From Siniperca chuatsi (taxonomy: Eukaryota; Chordata; Actinopteri; Centrarchiformes; Sinipercidae), in NCBI RefSeq assembly GCF_020085105.1, contig NC_058062.1, positions 24,709,562 through 24,773,561 on the forward strand: a stretch of DNA of 64,000 nucleotides. The letters are read 5' to 3'. The notes below the pieces were generated by a model, which worked only from the letters and a program-made list of their open reading frames with translations, did no database searches and was not told where the DNA came from. The translations under genes and the position numbers were made by a program. Of the stretch, positions 45,524 through 58,700 are shown piece by piece. Numbering within the stretch: the first letter of the stretch is position 1; the number at the start of each line of letters is the position of its first letter.

Positions 45524-45650
45524 CTGGCCGTGAGCTTCTGTTTAAGATGTTGACAGCGTCGTCATCTTCCTCCTGCTGGGAGGCGACGATGTCTTCTTGT
45601 TTGCTGATGTTTGGCGGGTGACGCGTCTCCAATAGTCCCTAGCTGCAGAC
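45524..45650 (-). promoter_or_regulatory. tmem106a: tmem106a non-coding first exon and core promoter
   Basis: The minus strand has a strong donor (CGGCCAG|GTAAGAT) at 45524. The sequence is open in the phase matching the second exon but has no in-frame ATG and an in-frame TAG upstream, so it is best read as 5' UTR. The surrounding 45480-45720 is CpG-rich. The exact transcription start is not visible. Confidence 0.55.
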
Positions 45651-45682
45651 AAAATGGTGGCCCTCCGCAGCTGACAGGAAAT

Positions 45683-45688
45683 CACGTG
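45683..45688. promoter_or_regulatory. CACGTG E-box and ETS-like site near the tmem106a promoter
   Basis: ATCACGTGGT (palindromic E-box, similar to TFEB/CLEAR sites) lies about 160 bases upstream of the first-exon donor. GCGGAAGTT, an ETS/GABP-like word, follows at about 45698. Function is inferred from motif and place only. Confidence 0.35.
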
Positions 45689-45729
45689 GTTCAGCAGCGG
45701 AAGTTGGTCTTCTTCTTGTCTCTTAAAAG

Positions 45730-48180
45730 TCAGCTGACTCTCTTAAAGGCTTTATACTATATTTTAAATTGAGAAGTTTGCAATTTGTACAGATTATAAA
45801 AACGGGCCAAAATGAAGTTAATTCAGTCAGTCTTTAAAACGTCACAATTCTTTTAAATGTTTTATGTAATGTTTAAACTATTTCTTTATTGAACTAAACA
45901 GTGTATTAAAAGATGTGAGTGGGCTATGCATAACTGAAGAGCCTGGGAGCTACGGATGAAACACTGACCCTTTTATTGCATCCTCTTTTGTCAAAATCAA
46001 AATTAAATCAGTTATTTTGTTAAAATGGACGTCTTTTATGTTTGGGGTCAAATTGACCCCAGCAATTTAAACGTACAAAAAATGACTGTAATTGAAAGTG
46101 TTACCCAAGTTTACACTTCAGAACATCAGCAAGGAACACATCAGTTAGTCAGTAATGGAAAAAACACCAATAAAAAGTAGAGAAAAACTGTGCGTCTTAT
46201 GTATTTTAAAGATCAAAAACTGCATGGGAAATGTCCCTGTTATCAGTGAAAACAAGGAAAGAAAATGATCCTCAGGCAACTGAGGAAATTCAGCCTGCCA
46301 CTGACAATGATGGTCCAGTTTTACACCGCCACCGAGTACATCCTCTCCTCCTCAATCACGTTAAATCCTCCTGAGCCACAAAGCATTTTCAAATGTATGT
46401 TCTCCATTTCAGTATACCTACGCTCGCTGGACACTTCTATATACAAATTTGATAGACAACATTGAAAAAATCACTCATGTCACTTCTTTACCCCTACTGA
46501 AACCCATTATTTTCATATCATATTACCCTTTTGTCTGTTTTGGTTCAGGAAAGGAACCATAAATTCCATTTTTCAGATGACTTCTTGATTGATTTCTTCT
46601 TTTTCAACAAAAGTATTTGAGCCCATGTCTAAGTATCACAGGCTGTGGTAACAGGACAATGCCAATTTTCATTCCCTGTGCATATCAATCTCAGTGGCCC
46701 CCTTCCTCTTTTCATCCATCCATTCTCAAAATGACTAAATCAACAGCTAAACATTAAACACTTTAGTGGTTATCGGAGTACTCAGTAACGAACTGTTTAT
46801 ACCACTAATTTACTTATGACACTAATAAGATGCTGGAACTTTAAATTCCAGGCTTCTTCAGGCCCCCTCCCCACGTTAGGGCCCTGCAGACTTACTTGTA
46901 CTCCTCCCCTCACTGCGATGCCTTTGAGTGCGACCCCAAATAGTTGTTCTTGTGCGTTTTGGTTTCTTCTTTTTAGTCTGTTATAAGCTAGGATTCAGGT
47001 GACAAACACTGACTGTCCAGTCCCAGAAGCAAAGTGCTCTAAAGTATATAGGCATGAGTGAAAGGGAATTATTATCCAATCAGAATTTTTAACACATTTC
47101 TGGACTCATTCGCAGCATCAAGTGTTCTGTGTAAAGGCGGTGCGTTAGGTCAGTGACGCCGTGACGCTGAAATGTCTCCATGTTACTGAAAAGGAAAATG
47201 AACCACAAATCCCTCATGAGTGTAATGACTTTAATTGGAGACAGATTGATTTGTACATCATAACCATGTACATAAAGTGCAACACAGAAAAAAAGCTCAA
47301 ACAATCCAGCTTTTCTCTTCCTACTTAAATACTTCACTTGTATTTATACCGCAATATGCAAACATTTCACCTGACCGCCCCTCGTGGAACACATACACGT
47401 TTCTTTAAAGCAAAATGACACAGTACAGTACGTGGAACTCGCCTTCATCAGGTTACAATTCACCACGCAGGAGTTTGGATTCGATGTGCCGCAGGGCTTC
47501 AATAATTATCTACGGGGGACCCAGAACACCCGATGTCTGTTAAAGGGGCCGTAGCGAGATTCAGCTGAGTGAATGTGATGCAAAATGTACAAAAAAGCCA
47601 GGAATACATGACGTGAAGCTTAGGTAATCTATGGCAGGTAACAGAGTTGACCCCAGGAACTGTGTATATGTGGCAGCAGAAAATCCCCAATGAAAAAACT
47701 AAACAAAAAAGGACAAACATATATTGTGTTGTATGCCTTTCATTGTCAAATTTCCCATTTCCTTTTTAAATACTTTAAATAATACCAAAACATGTTTACA
47801 TTTGGGTTAGGTGTTGAAATTGTTTTTACACCATTTGTCATCATTTTGCTGGCAATTCACAGTCCCTCAACATCATATTACACTGGAGGTAAGACTGGCT
47901 GAATGAACTCAGCAGTGGTCTCTTTGTATAAAACTGGACTGCTGTACTGTCGATGGCAGTGGGACTCTTTAGTCTTAACCTTGTGTCTACTTTCGGAGAA
48001 CTTGGTTTTGTAAAATGAACACTGCTAAGTGAAAAATGTCCCATTCAAATCTTCACCACCGATGCTCGGCATTCCGCCTGGGTCGAGTTTGTCAGGAGTT
48101 GAAATATTTGGGTTTTTGGCTGAGTTGCAAAGATGGAAATCGCCCAGCGTCAAAGCTAACGTCTGATGTCTAAACCTTAC
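45730..48180. other. Intergenic stretch between nbr1 and tmem106a, part 1
   Basis: No exon seen. Contains the perfect palindrome GGGGTCAAATTGACCCC at 46044-46060, a word typical of a fish repeat, and otherwise AT-rich unrecognised sequence. Confidence 0.4.
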
Positions 48181-48659
48181 AGGAATATCTCGACATTATG
48201 GGAAATACGCCTATTCACTTTCTTGCTGAGTTAGACGAGAAGATTGATACCACTCTCGTGTGTGTGCAGTAAATATAAAGCTACAGCCAGTTATCTCAGC
48301 ATAGCTTAGCACAAGGACTGAAAATGGGGCAACAGCTAGCCTGGCTCTATCTGAAGGTAACAAAAACCAGCGACTAGTTTGTTTGACCCACACAAAAACC
48401 GAGGTGTAAAAACGTCCTGTTGTTTTACAGGGGTTATGTGCAGTAACCGCTGCTTACTACTGAGCTTTAGGGTCCTGGTAGGTGGATTTGGTTCCCTTTG
48501 GACAGAGCCAGGCTAGCTGTCTTTATGCTAAACTAAGCTAATGGCTGTGGTAGCTTCATATTTAGCGTACAGACATGAAAGTGGTATCAATCTTCTCATC
48601 TAACTCTCGGAAAGAAAGTGAATAAGCGTATTTCCCAAAATGTCAAACTATTCCTTTTA
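48181..48659. mobile_element. MITE family A, full-length copy
   Basis: Complete element of about 480 bp: starts AGGAATATCTCGACATTATG, passes CATAGCTTAGCACAAGGACT and GCTAGCCTGGCTCTATCTGA, then the mirrored right arm CAGGCTAGCTGTCTTTATGC, and ends ATGTCAAACTATTCCTTTT. The best reference copy in the window. Confidence 0.85.
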
Positions 48660-51600
48660 ACTTCATTGCAGTTTGTGCCTTTGGATTAATAAAGACAGTG
48701 AGCATGTATCATGTAGCACAAAATGAATAATAATCCTACAACAAGTGCTGTTTTATTAAATTATTTCTCCAACCCCAAATCCCTCAAGTCCTCTCACTGG
48801 CAAACGAAGACAATCAATCTGGTAACATTTACAAACAACACTATAACACACATACAGCAGAGCGAATTCAACCACCACACAATAAGCCTAAAAATACAAC
48901 AGCCACAGCTCTAACGTTTTACATTTCCAAACAGCCTTCAAGCATTCAAAGCAAAAACACCTTAAACGATCTTAACTCTTAAACTGAAACTAATGAAGTC
49001 AACTGAGTCATTGCTTCCAACTAGGAGGTTCTGAATATATTCATACATTTGTGAAGAGGAAAAGAAACACACATTTTCACATTGTTACACACTGTTTTTT
49101 TCCAGTTTAAGTTCGGAATGACCTTACTGTACTGTACATGTGCTCTACCAAAGGAAGTACACATCCTTTAGGAGTATCAGCCAGAACAGATGAAAGCAGT
49201 GCAAAATGAACATGAACATATGAGCTCTGCTGAAGGGATTCAACTCAACATCTGAATCCTATTTATAGTCATTAAGTGTACCCCATCTAATTAAACTAAA
49301 TACAGCTTTGTCTCAGGCTGATTTGTAAAGATCTGAGTCACGTGTGATGTTAAAACAAGAGAAAGACAGTGAACAAAATGTTAGGAAAGTCTTCATTTTT
49401 AACTTAAGTCCTCAGTACACTTCAAACGATCATCTAAGGTTGCTTTCACATCTGTAGTTGGTTCATTTGGTCCGGACCAAGAAAAAAAACATCCATTGTA
49501 ACTTAGTGTTCACACTGGCTTGTTCCAAACAAACCAAGAGCTGTAAACATGGAGTCATATGGACTGAGGTAACTCATTCATTGGACAGTTTTGGTGATGT
49601 CATCTTGCATCATCAGCACTAGACCCATCTGAATAATGACAACCAGGTAGAAATAGGATGGAAAAGAGGCGCCTTATACTACAATATTACAGTTGCTACG
49701 TCTCACTTACACACCTCTGTTCAACTTCTTTTCATTCTCTGATATATCGCAGAAAATCCCCCAGCACACGTGCTGAAGCGCATATGTGTTACCACGGTTA
49801 CCAAATGATTTGCGCATAAACATATATGTTGCTTCATGCTGAAATCCCATATCTACCATCATTAAATCATTTTGCCTCCTGTTCAGGCGGTTCGGTGCGG
49901 TTGTTTATTCTGCGCAGGCGGACACACTGGAGTTCGTTTAAAACGAACCAAACAAGATGAAGCGCCCTAACTGTGTCTAACCTCTTTCCAATGGCAGAAC
50001 CAGAGAAGGATGAGTCCAACAATTTTTGTAACTTTCTGAAACAGACAATACGCCAATAATGCCCACTTTAAGCAGCGCTTAGCCAGGTATGCGGAGGCTG
50101 TCAAAATGTATCCCCATTTCTAGACTTTCATTAAGACACACGAGTTCTTAGAGACGGATCAGGGAGGCAGAGGGATGCAGCTAGAAGGAGGCTATGATGG
50201 CAGGCTTTTCACCCTGCCTTCGAGTGTAGCCAATCAGAACAGGTAGAAACACAGGCTGTTTGAACTAGTTCGTCTGAAGCATACTGAGACCTTTAGTCTG
50301 ACCAGGAGGTTCAGGGAACGCAGATAATCCTTATTGTGAGAGCCAGTTAACATGTTCAAGACAACAAACAGGTCCAGGGAGGATGCTTGAAAGTCAAGAC
50401 AACAATGTGTGAAAGAGGGGAAAAGCAATGTTAGGAAAAAGTGTATTTTGAATGAATGGTCCCTGTGTCCTGTAAGCTTTTCAGTGCAAACACTATCTCC
50501 AAATCCAAAGCTTATTGGGGAATGGTTTTCTGCTTTCAGTAGTCATCTACTCATCTACAGCAGGGAATGCAGACAGTACAGTGAGAGGCGAGTGGAAACC
50601 CTATATGCTCCAGTGATATGGACATAAGTTATAAAACAAAAAACAAACAACAATAATAATAATAATGCAGTCATACTCTAAGATTTTTGAAACTAAATGA
50701 GAACAGACAATTACTTTGTACCAAGCTCTAAGGCTCGTGATATACTTGCTTTTTACCAACATGAATCCGTAGACCAGAGGCTCCAACGCAAGCAGCATTG
50801 TTCAGACTTGCCTGCGTACTGTACTTTGTGTGATTAGGGGTATATGTAATTCTATATCACAATATCGATATAACAGCATCGTGATAGTAATTTAATACAA
50901 CTGGAGACATTAAAAAGATCTGAAGAAAAGTTCCCTCTATAAAATCTCTGACTGCTGACAACTGATATTGACTCATGTCCCCCAAGCCTAACCTGGATGA
51001 GTAAAAAGTATATCTTGAAGGGGCACATTGAAGTTCTACAAGGGCCTAAAGCTGAAATCTGAACCTGCTCGTACCCGCATCTTTAAGTCCAGACCCGACT
51101 GAACCCAACTGGTACTGCCGAATTTGAGACCCAGACCCGAGCCAAGAATCGAAGTTATTACCTTACCAGACTAATGCAACGCATTGGACGCACTCTGTGT
51201 CTTGGGCATTACATATCTACTTGCAACGTGTGACACACATGGATGCACACAACTGGCACAGCCAGAGTTATTTCTTAATAAATTACATTTCAAAATAACC
51301 AAACCCACCTGAGCCCAAAGCTTTACAGCTTACGTAAGAAATGGCCCAAACCCTACGTAAAGTGGGCCAAGAGTTCTGCTACCCAGACCCAGGCCATTTG
51401 TTACCTGGGCCAGAGTAGCAGAACTCTAGGGCAGATTAGGTACAATTCATCCTTGGCCCACACCGGCTCATCTTCAGTGACAACTCTGGATTCAGTGCAA
51501 TGTGAACATAACTAAACATGGCGATAATCCACGAGTTTACTATATTGTTGAATGTTGAGATCGTGGCAGAAAAAGCTGCAATAAGCTGTATTAGTTGCAT

Positions 51601-52604
51601 CTTTGTTGTCGCTGACCGTGCATCACATTCTGTTCATGGGTTTAGCTACCTCTTGCCGAATGTGTAGCGATAATTACAGAATGTAGAGAACGCACACAAC
51701 AGACGCTCCAAAGCAACCATCATGCTCACACAAACAAGTAGTTAAAAGCAAGTATATCAACGCTCTGGCAAAAGCACACCATAACACCATGTGGATTTTC
51801 AGTCTGAGACTGCTGTTAATGGCTTGGTACTTAAGTGACCTGTGATGTGGATCTCCCACTAGTGTTTTCAGTGCAGATGTAGATACTTGATATTATCTCG
51901 CTGCTTTGTACGTCGTCACTGTCCCGGGCAAAAGGGCAAAGCACGAAGGTACTATGCGTAGCATTTCAACGCTAAGAAATCCTAACCATGATTATTTTGA
52001 TGTGGGTGTATTTACCGCTGCTAGCCACTAAGCTGCATCTTACATTAACTGTAAAATCTGTTACATTCCTTAACAGCATGGAAGTGGAGCTGTTTAGTAT
52101 TTGAAGGTAACACAACTTCAAGTTAGCATACTGTGTCACATTAAAATACATATTTGCTGTTTATACTTCTCTTTGATTCTCAAAACAAATGGAGCCATGC
52201 CGTCTTTGCAGGCTGCAGCGGGCCCAGGGGATACATGGTCAGAAGTTTGGGAAATGGGAAATGTTACACATAGCTCCTTTGGGACTTAAAGAACATGTCT
52301 TTCTTCATCTCTCTTACATTCCTATGCAAAGCAGCTGTCCTGCCACTATCAAGGCAAGCTCAAAGTAATACTACAGACAGTGGGTGTTTGATGGTCTAGT
52401 ACAGTATCCCAGAGAGTTTGCTGGAATCCATCCTGGACCAATTTGAGGAGAGATGGGCAGAAGGAGGAAGGTAAAAAGGTAGATGAGCAGAAATGACTCT
52501 CTCTTCCAGTCTTTCCTCTTCTTCTTTCTTCATCCATAATTTCATGTTTCATCTCCTTCTTTCTCCTTTTTTCCCTCTTCCTCCACTTCTTCCTCTCTCT
52601 CTCC
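48660..52604. other. Intergenic stretch between nbr1 and tmem106a, part 2
   Basis: Probably includes the nbr1 3' UTR at its right edge. Contents: a repeat with inverted GGTTCATTTGG/CGTTTAAAACGAACC words at about 49440-49970; a hairpin-forming repeat at about 51340-51450 (AGAGTTCTGCTAC and its inverted copy GTAGCAGAACTCT). No exon recognised. Confidence 0.4.
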
Positions 52605-52778
52605 TCAGTAGCGTGTAGAGTACCAGTCATTGTCGGTCATCTGAACGAGCTCGTTGACCACGTCCAGCAGGTTGTAGTTGTATTTGTTCAGCAGCCGCTG
52701 GTTCAGCAGCCGGTCCCCAAAACCCATCTCCACCAGCACGGCCATCATGGTGTCCTGGGTGGACGCATCCACTGGAGG
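52605..52778 (-). CDS. nbr1: nbr1 last coding exon (UBA domain)
   Basis: Acceptor TCCTGTTCAG, phase 0, 57 codons and TGA. Three-helix UBA with the MGF loop and the family end DWYSTRY. Confidence 0.95.
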   Translation of the reverse strand, partial: PPVDASTQDTMMAVLVEMGFGDRLLNQRLLNKYNYNLLDVVNELVQMTDNDWYSTRY

Positions 52779-55700
52779 CTGAACAGGAACAAGATCTCAT
52801 CAGTCCATCAAACCTCCCACTGATTCGGCTATATAAAAGCAAATGTCCAAGCAACATATGAATGGACCAAGTTAACAACTGGCCATTCACCAAACCCCTC
52901 CCCAGAACAGCAGCTGTCCAATCATAGCACCCATAACTAGGCGCGACAGCTCTGGCTTTGGATTTCTCCACATGTTGTAGCAGTGTGCATGGGGTTGTAG
53001 AAAGAGAGACACTGTATACAAAGAGTTTTGGTGGTAGTTTCTTTTTTACACTCCAAACCACATATATAAAGGCACAAGTGTAAGGAGTGGTTTCAACAGC
53101 GCGTTTATCTGCGCTAATGTACGCTTATGTAAAAAAACATCAGCACATCAACTGTGCAGCCACTGTCGGCCTGCCGGTCCTGTATGCTATTTTATTTTAA
53201 GCTGCTCTATTGGATTTGGGGAAGTTTATACTCCAGCAACCCCAGCCAAACCTGTTATGGAGAGTTATGTGCGGCAAAGTGCCCCTGTAAGCAGAGCCGT
53301 CCCTGTTAGATGTCATAAACAAACGTTATCCATAATTTACAGCAACAGGAAAATGTTGTATTGGAAAAGTATCGGATCGATCATTTCTAATATTGAAGGA
53401 CACGGACTGGATCTAAAAAAACTCGATGGGGACATTCCTAGTTTCAGTACTTTCAGAGGACAGTGAACAACAAAGATGTAGGACTGCTGACCTGTGTGGG
53501 GCCTTGTCCAGTGAACAGGGCTTTGTAGGCAGAAGCTGCTACTGACAGAGCTCCTTTCACCAGGCCGCTGGTGATGCCTGGGTTCCTGAGGAGAGACAAT
53601 AAAGAGGTTACGTTCAAAATGTGACTGCTATGTGAAAGCCTTGGCTACATCTCTAACTCAGCTTTCTATGGAAATACTGATGTATTAAATTAGAAAAGCT
53701 GAATGACACAACACATCTTGTTCCCAAAGACTTTTCAAGCTTTTCAGTTGCGGCAGGGAATGAGACTTCAGGAGATTGTAGGAGCCTGTAAAACACCTGA
53801 ACCATGTCTGAACCAGTCAAGGTCATGTGGTCATTACAGTAGATTCAAATTTGCTTTATATTCACTTTGCACCAAAACAGAACCATACTTGCAGACAATA
53901 ACAGGGCTGTACAGTGTCGCACGTGCCACGAAAAAATCGCTCTGTGTGGTGAATGGAGTAGCACCCGCGCGACGTGTGAGACAGAGCGGCTTGTTTGTAT
54001 GTGAGGTGACTCGATGGTGCATCGCTGTTATACTTGGTAGTTCTAGTCCATCGTGCTTCCCATGTTTGTTTGTGTAAATTACTAATAAGAGAACAAAAAC
54101 ACATTACAGATTTATACTGTATGATCAATATGAATATAATAGAAATAATATTGTATGTATGATGATATAAATATACTGAGATTTGTACTGCATTTGTGGG
54201 GTGGAAGTAATGACTGTAACAAAGTTGCTTTTTGTGTACTTTTTTGGAGTATTTAAAAAAAAAATTTAATTTTACTGTTACGTAAGTACTTGTAATCACA
54301 AGTATTGCACTTCGCTACATTTCAAGTTGCATCCGTTACAGAGTAAAAACAAAAGGCAGATGAAAAAGTTCTGATAAACCACGTGAGAACAATAGACTGT
54401 ATATATTATATCTTCATATCCAGACGATGGTGGCAACAGACGAAAGCAGCCAAATCCGCAGCTGCAGCAGAGAGGAAGCTGCTGGTGTGTCTGTGGCTGC
54501 AGGAGCGCAGAGCTCCACAGAGGTGACACTCGTGTTCTACATGGAAACGTTCACTGGCCGAGTGTCGGGTGGGGGGTTGCGGGGGGAGGAACAGCGGTTG
54601 CACCCACACCAGGGTTAGCACTTAATGAACAATACAAAAATGCACAACAATGCAATAAAATGGGGTATGATTATGGTTAGCATTATTGTATCTCGGTATC
54701 TTTAACAAAAAAAGGTTGCACCACCCGAATTAGTCACTGGTTTAATGAACCACCCGGCGTTCATCAAGGAACTTTTATCTTCAGTGAGGTGTGTGTTTCT
54801 GACAATAATCCCCGAAGTGACTGCAGAGCTTCTTTCAGCTCTGAGTGTTAAAAAACTATGAGGAGTGCAGTGGGACAGAGCGGCCGGGTGGACCGGTTAC
54901 AGTGGGACAGAGAGACAGAGTGGACCGGTTACAGTGGGACAGAGCGGCCGGGTGGACCGGTTACAGTGGGACAGAGAGACAGAGTGGACCGGTTACAGTG
55001 GGACAGAGCGGCCGGGTGGACCGGTTACAGTGGGACAGAGAGACAGAGTGGACCGGTTACAGTGGGACAGAGCGGCCGGGTGGACCGGTTACAGTGGGAC
55101 AGAGCGGCCGGGTGGACCGGTTACAGTGGGACAGAGAGACAGAGTGGACCGGTTACAGTGGGACAGAGCGGCCGGGTGGACCGGTTACAGTGGGACACAG
55201 CTAAAATAACAAAGGAGTGGCTTCGGAACAACTGTGACCATTCTTGACTGGCCCAGCCAGAGCCCTGACCTAGACCCAACTGAGCATCTCTGGAGAGACT
55301 GAAAATGGCCGTCCACCAACGTCCACCATCCAACCTGACGGAACTGGAAAGGATCTGCGAGGAAGAATGGCAGAGGATCCCCAAATCCAGGTGTGGAAAA
55401 CTTGTTGCATCATTCCCAAGAAGACTCATGGCTGTACTAGCTCAAAAGGGAGCTTCTACTCAATACTGAGCAAAGGGTCTGAATACTTATGACCCTGTGA
55501 TATTTCAGTTTTTCTTTAATAAATTTGCAAAAACCTCTACATTTGTTTTTTTTCTGTCAAGATGGGGTGCTGAGTGTACATTAATGAGAAATAAAATGAA
55601 CTTTTTTGATTTTAGCAAATGGCTGCAATGAAACAAAGAGTGAAAAATTTAAAGGGGTCTGAATACTTTCAGTGTACAAGTGTGTGTGTGTGTGTGTGTG

Positions 55701-58700
55701 AGACCTGGGGTCCTCAGGGTTGTCCTCTTCTGTGTCTTCAGTAGCTTCAGTATCATCTGTCTGAGCTTGTTCAGGACCAGAGGCTGTGGGTCAGCAAAAC
55801 ATCACATTATCCTCGACTCCATCATCTATCCAGTTTCAAAAATAAAACACAACTCTATCTCTCAACCTCTATGAAACATTTTGGTAGTATCAGCATGAAT
55901 AAGAAGAAACTAAAAGCTCCTGTGCCTAAGGACAGTATAGCCTCACAGGGCTGCTGGCATGGCTGAGGACTCTTAGTCCTGTTATTTCACTGGCAGTGAT
56001 ATAGCGATGTGCTTACCATCCTGAGTTTGGTACAGTTCGGAGCCCTCTGCTCCTTCCCCGGCAGCAGCAGGGTCAACATCTGTTTCTCCACTGCTCTCTA
56101 GACTGTACAACATCGAGAGCAAGACATTTTAAGTATTTACAACCAGTGCAACAAACACTATGGAAATCCCCAAAACACAAAAAACCCCCACAAAAGAACA
56201 CTGTAAATTTTCAAAGCTGCACTGGGGCGTTCAGTAGCAGAGTGATTAAAACGCATACCACATACCTTTGTTGCATGTCACCCCCTCTCCCTCCCTCCCT
56301 GCATTTCCTGTCTGTATCTTTACAATCGCTATCAAAAGAAAGGCAAAATGGCAAAAAATAATCTTAAAATAAAATAATTTAAAAATTAAAGCTGCAATAG
56401 TCTACTAAATGACGCTCATAGTGACAAACCCACAGAGAATTATCACCCGGAGCTCTCCTAGGCCCCTTTCAGCTCATTGTTTTGGTTTTACGGCCTGTAA
56501 GTTTGGTTCAGTCTCACAGCTCTCATCATCCTCGTTTCCAGCAGTAGCAAGAAGCTGTTTTCAGTGAAAAAAACTCTAAAAACCCAAAATGTTTATTTCC
56601 ACAGCACCAACTCCACCAGTGACATCATATGTGTCACTGTGTCACAAATACTGTTTTCACTCACTAATTACTTCCTATCGCTAAACACTTCCTGCTAATA
56701 TTTCACATTATCCTACCAAGAACGGGAGGGATTATGCCCTCTGAGCCGCTGGAAGGCTTTTAATGTCAAACATCTGTAAAGGAAGTGTTGCGTTTTATAG
56801 ACAGTAGCTTGACAACGATAAAAAAAACTTTTATGCTATTAGAAATAGTGAATAAAACAGTATTTGTATTACAAAATGTACATTATACTGACTTTATTAA
56901 GACAACAGGTAAACATGGAGGAAGGGATGAGTTTGCATCAACAGCAAGTTAAAATGGGAGCAGAAAACAAGGAGGCATTTTATAATATGATGAAATATAC
57001 TTTGAAAACAGGAAATTAGAAGTAAAGGCATGTCTCTAATATTAGCCTGTTTCGAATAATGGCCTGCAGTCTTCTTTAATATACTTTCCCCCTCCCCCGT
57101 TTCACCTCCATCTCCACCCAATCATGTATTCCCTCTTTCATTACCATGTGTACATGCCCCCCCACCACCCACATCATAAGAACTACAGTACCTCATCACA
57201 TCAGTTTCAAGTCATATTCAATCCTAACATTTTTTTTGTTGCTGTTGCCGTTGCAGGTACGTATGTGTCATTTCACTAAATAAAAAAATAATCCATCCAT
57301 AAAAAATCCATCTCCACCCAATTATGTATTCCCTCTTTCATTACCATGTTCACATGCCCCCCCCACCACCCACATCATAAGAACTGCAGTACCTCATCAC
57401 ATCAGTTTCAAGTCATATTCAATCCTAACATTTTTTTTGTTGCTGTTGCCGTTGCAGGTACTTATGTGTCATTTCACTAAATAAAAAAATAAAATAAAAT
57501 AAATAAAGACCTGCAGTTGAAAATGTACAGTACATTCATGCTTCTGTGTTTACATCCCACCCTTCATACTGACCTTGGTGTGATGATGGTTTTAGGCGGT
57601 GCCACCACTTCAGGTGTCAGCGGTTCATCATCCAGCGTCTGAGACGTACAAAGCATGTCGTTGGCGCTGCTGGTGCCCGACACCCCTGTCCCTGGAGCCA
57701 CCGCAGCTTCATCTGCCACATCCAGCACCCCTCCTGGGGTAGAACTGCCCAGGTTGTCGCAAGATGAGGTTTCTGGGTCTGTGGGGGTCTTGGCTGGGAT
57801 GTCACCAGGCTGGGAGAAAGCAGAGCTGCAAAGAATGGGGAATTAAAGGGAATGTGACAACGTACACCCTCCAGCGGCATATTGGCAATATACAAAGCTC
57901 TTAATGGTCTGGCACCATCGTATCTTAAAGATCTCATAATACCTGATTACCCGACTAGAACACTGCGCTCCCAGGTTTCAGGGTTACTTGTGGTTCCTAG
58001 AGTCTCCAAAAGTAGAATGGGAGCCAGAGCCTTCAGTTATCAAGCTCCTCTCCTGTGGAATCAGGTCCCAGTTTGGGTTTGGGAGGCAGACACCATCTCC
58101 ACATTTAAGAGCAGGCTTAAGACTTTCCTCTTTGATAAAGCTTATGGTTAGGTCTGGCTCAGGTGAGCCCTGAACCATCTCTTAGTTATGCTGCTATAGG
58201 CCTAGACTGTCGGGAGACTTCCCATGATGCACCACTTTCCTCTCTCCTCCTCTCCATCTGTTTGCATTTTTATCCCATTACTGCATGTTACTAACTCGAC
58301 ATCTTCTCTCTCCCGTAGTTCTGTGCTTTCTCATTTCTCTCCTCTCTCCTTCTGTCGCTTTCAGCAGGTATTTCTGCCTCCGGAGCTGCAGAGACTAGAT
58401 CTGTGGTTGTGGGCCACCTGCTGCCCCCGTGTTCCTGCTCGACAACTGCTACTACAGTTGTTGTTATTGGCTCTGTTACTAATACTGTCATTATTATTCC
58501 TATTGCTGTCATTCCTATTATTACTAATTTATTAATATTAACACTACAATCACATTTCTACTATTTTAAAATTTCTAGGTGGTATTTGCATTGTGCCCCC
58601 CCCCAAAACCTCACTTTCTCTCTCTCAAAACCTAACACGGCAGCAGCGGATGGACGCCCACCATTGAGTCTGGTTCTGTCCGAGGTTTCTGCCTCTTACA

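Noticed and set aside
45414..45632. Frame starting METRHPPN as the tmem106a N-terminus
   Set aside because: The apparent start is a TTG codon, no ATG lies in this frame in the exon, and a stop is just upstream. The in-frame phase with the next exon is noted, but Met-Gly in the second exon fits the family better.
52627..53061. 144-codon minus-strand frame over the nbr1 last exon
   Set aside because: Wrong frame across the UBA exon and into the intron; the UBA frame with the DWYSTRY end is clearly the real one.
54845..55247. Three overlapping frames of 114-129 codons in all forward frames
   Set aside because: A 32-bp tandem repeat without stops in any frame produces them; all three cannot be real and none has other support.
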